From NCBI GenBank assembly GCA_905371725.1, contig CAJPML010000028.1, positions 1 to 8,605 on the forward strand: 8,605 nt of DNA, given 5' to 3'. The notes beneath the pieces were generated by a model. The model made no database searches and had not been told where the DNA came from. It saw only the letters and a program-made list of their open reading frames with translations. Each line of letters starts with the position of its first letter. Positions within the stretch are counted from its first letter, which is position 1. The position numbers were made by a program, and so were the translations under genes. Origin of the DNA: Leptotrichia sp. oral taxon 215 (GTDB lineage Bacteria > Fusobacteriota > Fusobacteriia > Fusobacteriales > Leptotrichiaceae). Shown here piece by piece: positions 6,159 through 8,605 of the stretch.

Positions 6159-6317
6159 TTAGGTTGCCTTATTATTCGCATACTCTTTTTTATATTGTGC
6201 TGTTTCTGTCTTCTGTATTGTTATTGTACCGTTCGGCTTTCTTTCAATAATAACACTTCCGACTTTGTTGCTTTTTAAAAATTTTTCTATTTCTTCGAGT
6301 TCTTTATTTATGCTCAT
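6159..6317 (-). CDS. Small unrecognised protein, 52 residues
   Basis: A short frame begins with ATG after a strong AGGAGG (five bases TAAAA between) and encodes 52 residues: MSINKELEEIEKFLKSNKVG, then SVIIERKPNGTITIQKTE and a lysine-rich tail ending NNKAT. The first 18 residues look like an amphipathic helix, followed by a beta-hairpin-like segment with an NG turn. There is no transmembrane segment or cysteine. It has its own promoter-like sequence and is followed by the dyad/terminator, so it may form a separate small transcript between the early and packaging modules. No family recognised; a small DNA- or protein-binding regulator is possible but unproven. Confidence 0.7.
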   Translation of the reverse strand: MSINKELEEIEKFLKSNKVGSVIIERKPNGTITIQKTETAQYKKEYANNKAT

Positions 6318-6329
6318 TTTACCTCCTAT

Positions 6330-6357
6330 ATTATATCACATTTTACGCTTTTTTCAA
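6330..6357 (-). promoter_or_regulatory. Promoter-like sequence before the 52-residue gene
   Basis: On the minus strand TTGAAA (6357..6352, five of six to TTGACA) is separated by 16 bp from a perfect TATAAT (6335..6330) with an extended -10 TGA before it. It lies in the 46-bp gap after the small membrane protein gene. The predicted start of transcription is at or just before AGGAGG, so the leader would be only about a dozen bases; this is short but workable. It could express the 52-residue gene and, past the dyad, the packaging operon. Confidence 0.6.
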
Positions 6358-6363
6358 AACTTT

Positions 6364-6576
6364 TTATCGCAGATTTTCTCTTATAAAATCATCTAACAGC
6401 AGAGCGAAAAAACTAAAACTGTAAAGCGAATAATATGTTATTTCTCCCCATTCGATTTCATGGCTGTTCCATCTGCCAGTTTTTTTGTATGACTTTATTT
6501 TTGATATTGTTCTTCCTGCTGTTAAAATAACAAAAACTATTATAACACCTAATAAATATGTTTTTAAAAATTTCAT
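6364..6576 (-). CDS. Small membrane protein, 70 residues
   Basis: The frame from ATG at 6576..6574 follows AGGAGG with a seven-base spacing and encodes 70 residues. A hydrophobic helix at about residues 7-20 (TYLLGVIIVFVILT) is followed by a basic stretch (KIKSYKKTGRW), predicting a single N-terminal membrane anchor with a cytoplasmic basic side. A second, weaker hydrophobic aromatic stretch lies near 48-62 (YYSLYSFSFFALLL). A longer GTG start at 6642 was refused because it overlaps the upstream 53-residue gene and lacks a binding site. It pairs with that gene, also a small membrane protein. No lysis genes are beside it, so holin is only one option; superinfection exclusion or a membrane link to replication are others. 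No family recognised. Confidence 0.75.
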   Translation of the reverse strand: MKFLKTYLLGVIIVFVILTAGRTISKIKSYKKTGRWNSHEIEWGEITYYSLYSFSFFALLLDDFIRENLR

Positions 6577-6593
6577 TTTTATTCCTCCTGTCA

Positions 6594-6755
6594 TTACTTT
6601 AAAAATAAATAAATTCCTATTGTTGTTGCTAGATATATACACATTAAAACCAAATCAAAGTAAGCACTCATTAAATATCTTCTTTTTTCAGCTTTACTAA
6701 CTTGACAAATAACTATACTTAAAATCATTAGTGTTACAATTATTTTTGTTGTCAT
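6594..6755 (-). CDS. Very small membrane protein, 53 residues
   Basis: A 53-codon frame starts with the ATG of an ATGA overlap with the HNH nuclease stop. It has AAGGAGG at 6766..6760, four bases upstream, inside the last codons of that gene: a clear translational coupling design. The product begins MTTKIIVTLMILSIVICQVS (first hydrophobic helix, about 4-18), continues with KAEKRRYLMS (short basic loop) and ends with a second hydrophobic helix (about 32-52, LVLMCIYLATTIGIYLFLK). This predicts a two-helix hairpin with both ends on the same side of the membrane. It ends in tandem stops TAATGA. No family recognised; hairpin topology is seen in some holins and exclusion proteins, but nothing proves either. 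Confidence 0.75.
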   Translation of the reverse strand: MTTKIIVTLMILSIVICQVSKAEKRRYLMSAYFDLVLMCIYLATTIGIYLFLK

Positions 6756-7537
6756 TTTTCCTCCTTAAAGGCTTTAAAATGCCCTTTATATATTTTCTTT
6801 AATTCCTTTACCTGGTCCTCATTTAATTTAATTCCTCTTATATCATATTTTCTTTCAAATGATTCAACGCCTATATTATGTTTCTCTGTGTGATGATGTC
6901 GGCAGAGGGATATATATACCCCCTGACCTTTATCATGTGCATATCCGCCTAAATTTGCAACATTCTGCCAGTGTTCCATATCTACTGGACTTCTATTGCA
7001 TACGGCACATTTTCTATGTTTTAGCTTTGCATATATGTATTTATCCTCATTTTGTTCTTTATAAAGTTTCTGCATTTCTTCCCACATTGCTATGTCATTC
7101 TGCAGAAAATAGTCAAAAAGAAAATTTGTAAATTCTATAGCTTCAAGGTTGCTCATAAGCTTTATGGCTAAACTGAAAGTGTCATTAAGTTTTATGAAAA
7201 GCAGCTGTATTTCATCAGTTACAAAATCCATTAAATCATTTGTGATTATATTAATTTTGCTTTCTTTCGTATAATTCTTGTCAATTACATCTCCTATTCT
7301 GCCTTTTAGCTTATTTTCCATGTCCTTAAAAGGCTCGTACGACTTTATGTTTTTCCCACTGTATCTGATATAGAGTTTCTTCAAATCTTCCTTTGCCTTG
7401 TAAAGAAAATAGTCTGAAATAGCTGGTTTCTCTTTGCTGGTCTGCCAGTTTATATCTACGCCTTTTAATTTATAAGCGTAACAGTCTATAAACCAGTAGA
7501 TTAATTTTTGATTTTCCCTTGACATACGTTTTTTCAT
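6752..7537 (-). CDS. HNH nuclease of the phage 'putative HNHc nuclease' type
   Basis: A 261-residue protein with a C-terminal HNH fold. The zinc-binding and catalytic signs are CAVC at 177-180, MEHW with H189 as the likely catalytic histidine, NLGGYAHDKG near 195-204, and LCRHHHTEKH at 211-220, followed by the conserved-looking end VESFERKYDIRGIKLNEDQV. The N-terminal 165 residues are mostly helical and charged, as in phage members of this family, which often sit in the slot of NinG/Rap or RusA-type recombination nucleases. It would cut branched DNA or nick during replication, recombination or packaging; the exact substrate is not visible. ATG follows the previous stop by three bases, with AAGGTG as binding site. 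A nearby ATG at codon 5 is a possible alternative start. It overlaps the next small membrane gene by four bases. Confidence 0.85.
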   Translation of the reverse strand: MKKRMSRENQKLIYWFIDCYAYKLKGVDINWQTSKEKPAISDYFLYKAKEDLKKLYIRYSGKNIKSYEPFKDMENKLKGRIGDVIDKNYTKESKINIITNDLMDFVTDEIQLLFIKLNDTFSLAIKLMSNLEAIEFTNFLFDYFLQNDIAMWEEMQKLYKEQNEDKYIYAKLKHRKCAVCNRSPVDMEHWQNVANLGGYAHDKGQGVYISLCRHHHTEKHNIGVESFERKYDIRGIKLNEDQVKELKKIYKGHFKAFKEEK

Positions 7538-7540
7538 GCT

Positions 7541-7840
7541 CTACACCTTAAATTTCCCTTTTCTCCATTTGTGCCGCAAATCCATAAATGCCACACGGCG
7601 TTTTTCTTTTGTTTCCTCACGAGGTTCATACATGTTGCTTTTATTCTGTATTTCCTGTCTTGATTTCACAACGTTGTTTATTGAGTATTTATCATATATT
7701 TCTTTTGCCTTATATTTATCAATAATCCCGTCTTCCATTAACATTAAGCAAAATATCATTGTGTCAGGATTTTCTACATCTCTCGTAATAGGATAATTGT
7801 CCAGTACCTCAATCACTCTTTCCCTCATTCTTCTTGCCAT
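7541..7840 (-). CDS. Small phage protein, probable helix-turn-helix DNA-binding
   Basis: A 99-residue basic protein starting MARRMRERVIEVLDNYP. The middle, IFCLMLMEDGIIDKYKAKEI, followed by YDKYSINNVVKSRQEIQNKS, reads like a helical bundle ending in an HTH recognition helix with a KSRQxIQ core. The tail is rich in R and K (EETKEKRRVAFMDLRHKWRK). Similar small proteins with an 'RxRRxIQ' motif occur between replication and packaging genes in phages of low-GC bacteria, and they lack a firm function; this resemblance is from memory. The start is supported by AGGAGG four bases upstream, and it overlaps the RecU-like gene by 16 nt. No cysteine pair or metal-binding motif is seen. A role in late-gene control is possible but not shown. 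Confidence 0.7.
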   Translation of the reverse strand: MARRMRERVIEVLDNYPITRDVENPDTMIFCLMLMEDGIIDKYKAKEIYDKYSINNVVKSRQEIQNKSNMYEPREETKEKRRVAFMDLRHKWRKGKFKV

Positions 7841-8340
7841 GTTTCCTCCTCAAATAAGCTGTTAATGTTATATTTAAAGCTTATACGTTTCTTTTCCTGT
7901 TCCAGTAAAGTTCCTATTTCTTTCACTTCTGAAATATTTATACTTGCCTTTGTTGTGTTTTTGTAATGCTCATAAAATTTTCCAACTGGCACAGCATAAG
8001 TTTCTTCAAAATCTCTGAAATTTAGCACCATATAAGCCTTAACTCCGTTTTTTTCTGTTTCCTTTTGCAGATCATATAAAAATGTCATCTGCTCATTTAC
8101 ATTGCTTTTTATATTACTAAAAGCCATTGACTTTCCTAGAAATGATTTAAGCTCAACAAGGACAAGTTGCCCGCCCTTGAAGAGTATAAAATCGCATAAG
8201 TTTCTATTTTTAAGCCTTACCATTTCGCCATTGGCTCCAGTTCTTGTGCTTCCGTCTTTAAGCCTGTGTAGAAAAATATTTTCTCTATCTATGCTTTTCT
8301 GAAAGTCATTCTCAAATCTTTTACCTGGATTAATCGCCAT
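7825..8340 (-). CDS. RecU-like Holliday-junction resolvase (PD-(D/E)xK nuclease)
   Basis: This 171-residue protein resembles phage RecU/penicillin-binding-protein-related factor A proteins, which resolve four-way DNA junctions during recombination and replication. Residues 4-10 NPGKRFE match the family start. STRTGANGEMVRLKNR, then NLCDFILFKGGQLVLVELKS forms the nuclease core, with D50, E63 and K65 as the D...ExK metal-binding triad. SFLGKSMAFSNIKSNVNEQM then matches the 'sFpl.nIk.hQ' segment. The C-terminal part is helical and ends acidic (FEEETWQEE). The usual RecU is about 170-200 residues, so the length fits. The start was taken at ATG 8340..8338 because GAGGTGG (8356..8350) is well placed; a longer GTG start at 8361 would overlap the upstream gene. 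One base separates it from that gene's stop. Confidence 0.85.
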   Translation of the reverse strand: MAINPGKRFENDFQKSIDRENIFLHRLKDGSTRTGANGEMVRLKNRNLCDFILFKGGQLVLVELKSFLGKSMAFSNIKSNVNEQMTFLYDLQKETEKNGVKAYMVLNFRDFEETYAVPVGKFYEHYKNTTKASINISEVKEIGTLLEQEKKRISFKYNINSLFEEETWQEE

Positions 8341-8341
8341 T

Positions 8342-8605
8342 TTAAGATACCACCTCGGCACCTTCTATATGATTACTTAGCTCAATTGTTGCTCCATATA
8401 TTCCCTGTTTACCGTCCTTTGTTACAGTTATTTTCCCGGATTTTATTAATTCTGTAACAATTTCAGTACATTCTTTTGATTTGATATTAGTTTTTAGCTG
8501 TATATCTCTTGCTTGGTAATAATAAGGCTGATTTTCTTCTATGAATTTTAAAATCTTGCTTTCTTTTTTTAGTTTCTCCTTTTCTAATTTCTTTAAATTT
8601 TTATT
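8342..8605 (-). CDS. C-terminal part of a protein with a winged-helix-like domain (start beyond the window)
   Basis: Eighty-seven codons are open from the window edge to TAA (8344..8342). The first 17 residues are lysine/glutamate-rich and look like the end of a coiled coil (KLEKEKLKKESK). The rest, FIEENQPYYYQARDIQLKT, NIKSKECTEIVTELIKSGKI and TVTKDGKQGIYGATIE, has the helix-helix-helix-strand-turn-strand layout of a winged helix, with the glycine-containing wing at KDGKQGIYG. It probably binds DNA or another protein in the replication/recombination module upstream of RecU. The missing N-terminus prevents naming. Confidence 0.7.
   Translation of the reverse strand, partial: NKNLKKLEKEKLKKESKILKFIEENQPYYYQARDIQLKTNIKSKECTEIVTELIKSGKITVTKDGKQGIYGATIELSNHIEGAEVVS
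8350..8356 (-). promoter_or_regulatory. Ribosome binding site for the RecU-like gene
   Basis: GAGGTGG on the minus strand lies nine bases before ATG at 8340 and within the last codons of the upstream gene. It supports the 171-residue start over the GTG-initiated 178-residue version. Confidence 0.65.

Noticed and set aside
6577..6642. Longer 92-residue version of the small membrane protein (GTG at 6642)
   Set aside because: The extension overlaps the 53-residue gene in another frame and is not preceded by a binding site, while AGGAGG sits right before ATG 6576.
6364..6755. Holin/lysis cassette call for the two small membrane proteins
   Set aside because: No endolysin is adjacent and the genes sit at the end of the recombination module, so the name would rest on hydrophobicity alone.
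8341..8361. GTG start for the RecU-like gene at 8361
   Set aside because: It would overlap the upstream gene, and GAGGTGG is well placed for ATG 8340, where the family-typical sequence begins.

Overview
The window is part of a tailed-phage or prophage genome. It is strongly A+T-rich, gene-dense and has nearly every gene on the minus strand, so transcription reads from high to low coordinates. Strong AGGAGG-type ribosome binding sites, low G+C and AAA/AGA-rich coding suggest a low-GC host: Bacillota or Fusobacteriota, with a Leptotrichia/Fusobacterium-like host as a low-confidence guess. No integrase, tRNA, rRNA, CRISPR array or insertion sequence is visible, so free phage and prophage cannot be separated.

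Right-hand block (8605 down to 6364, end of the early/DNA-metabolism module): a partial winged-helix-like protein, a RecU-like PD-(D/E)xK Holliday-junction resolvase, a 99-residue probable DNA-binding protein, a 261-residue HNH nuclease, then two very small membrane proteins (53 and 70 residues). Genes abut or overlap, including an ATGA overlap, so this looks like one operon.

Junction (6363 down to 5946): a good promoter (TTGAAA-16-TATAAT with extended -10) directly before a 52-residue protein, then 213 bp without a gene. That gap holds a 54-bp imperfect dyad followed by a T-tract on the minus strand (probable terminator) and an isolated G-rich island containing CGGTTGCGGTTG. Because the gap lies directly before the packaging genes, the island is a candidate cos or pac packaging site.

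Left-hand block (5945 down to 1, packaging/head module): a ParB-like domain fused to a DNA methyltransferase, terminase small subunit (two HTH motifs), two unrecognised charged proteins (128 and 117 residues; the second carries a perfect 42-bp in-frame tandem repeat), terminase large subunit (ATPase plus nuclease), HK97-type portal protein, and the N-terminal 118 codons of an unrecognised lysine-rich helical protein that runs off the window. Overlaps of 8, 8 and 1 nt and gaps of 0 to 10 nt suggest co-transcription and translational coupling.

Together: the right-hand nucleases would process branched replication intermediates, the methyltransferase could mark phage DNA, TerS would recognise the packaging site, and TerL would cut and pump DNA through the portal into the prohead. 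The most unusual parts are the ParB-methyltransferase coupled to TerS, the two proteins between TerS and TerL, and the structured intergenic region.
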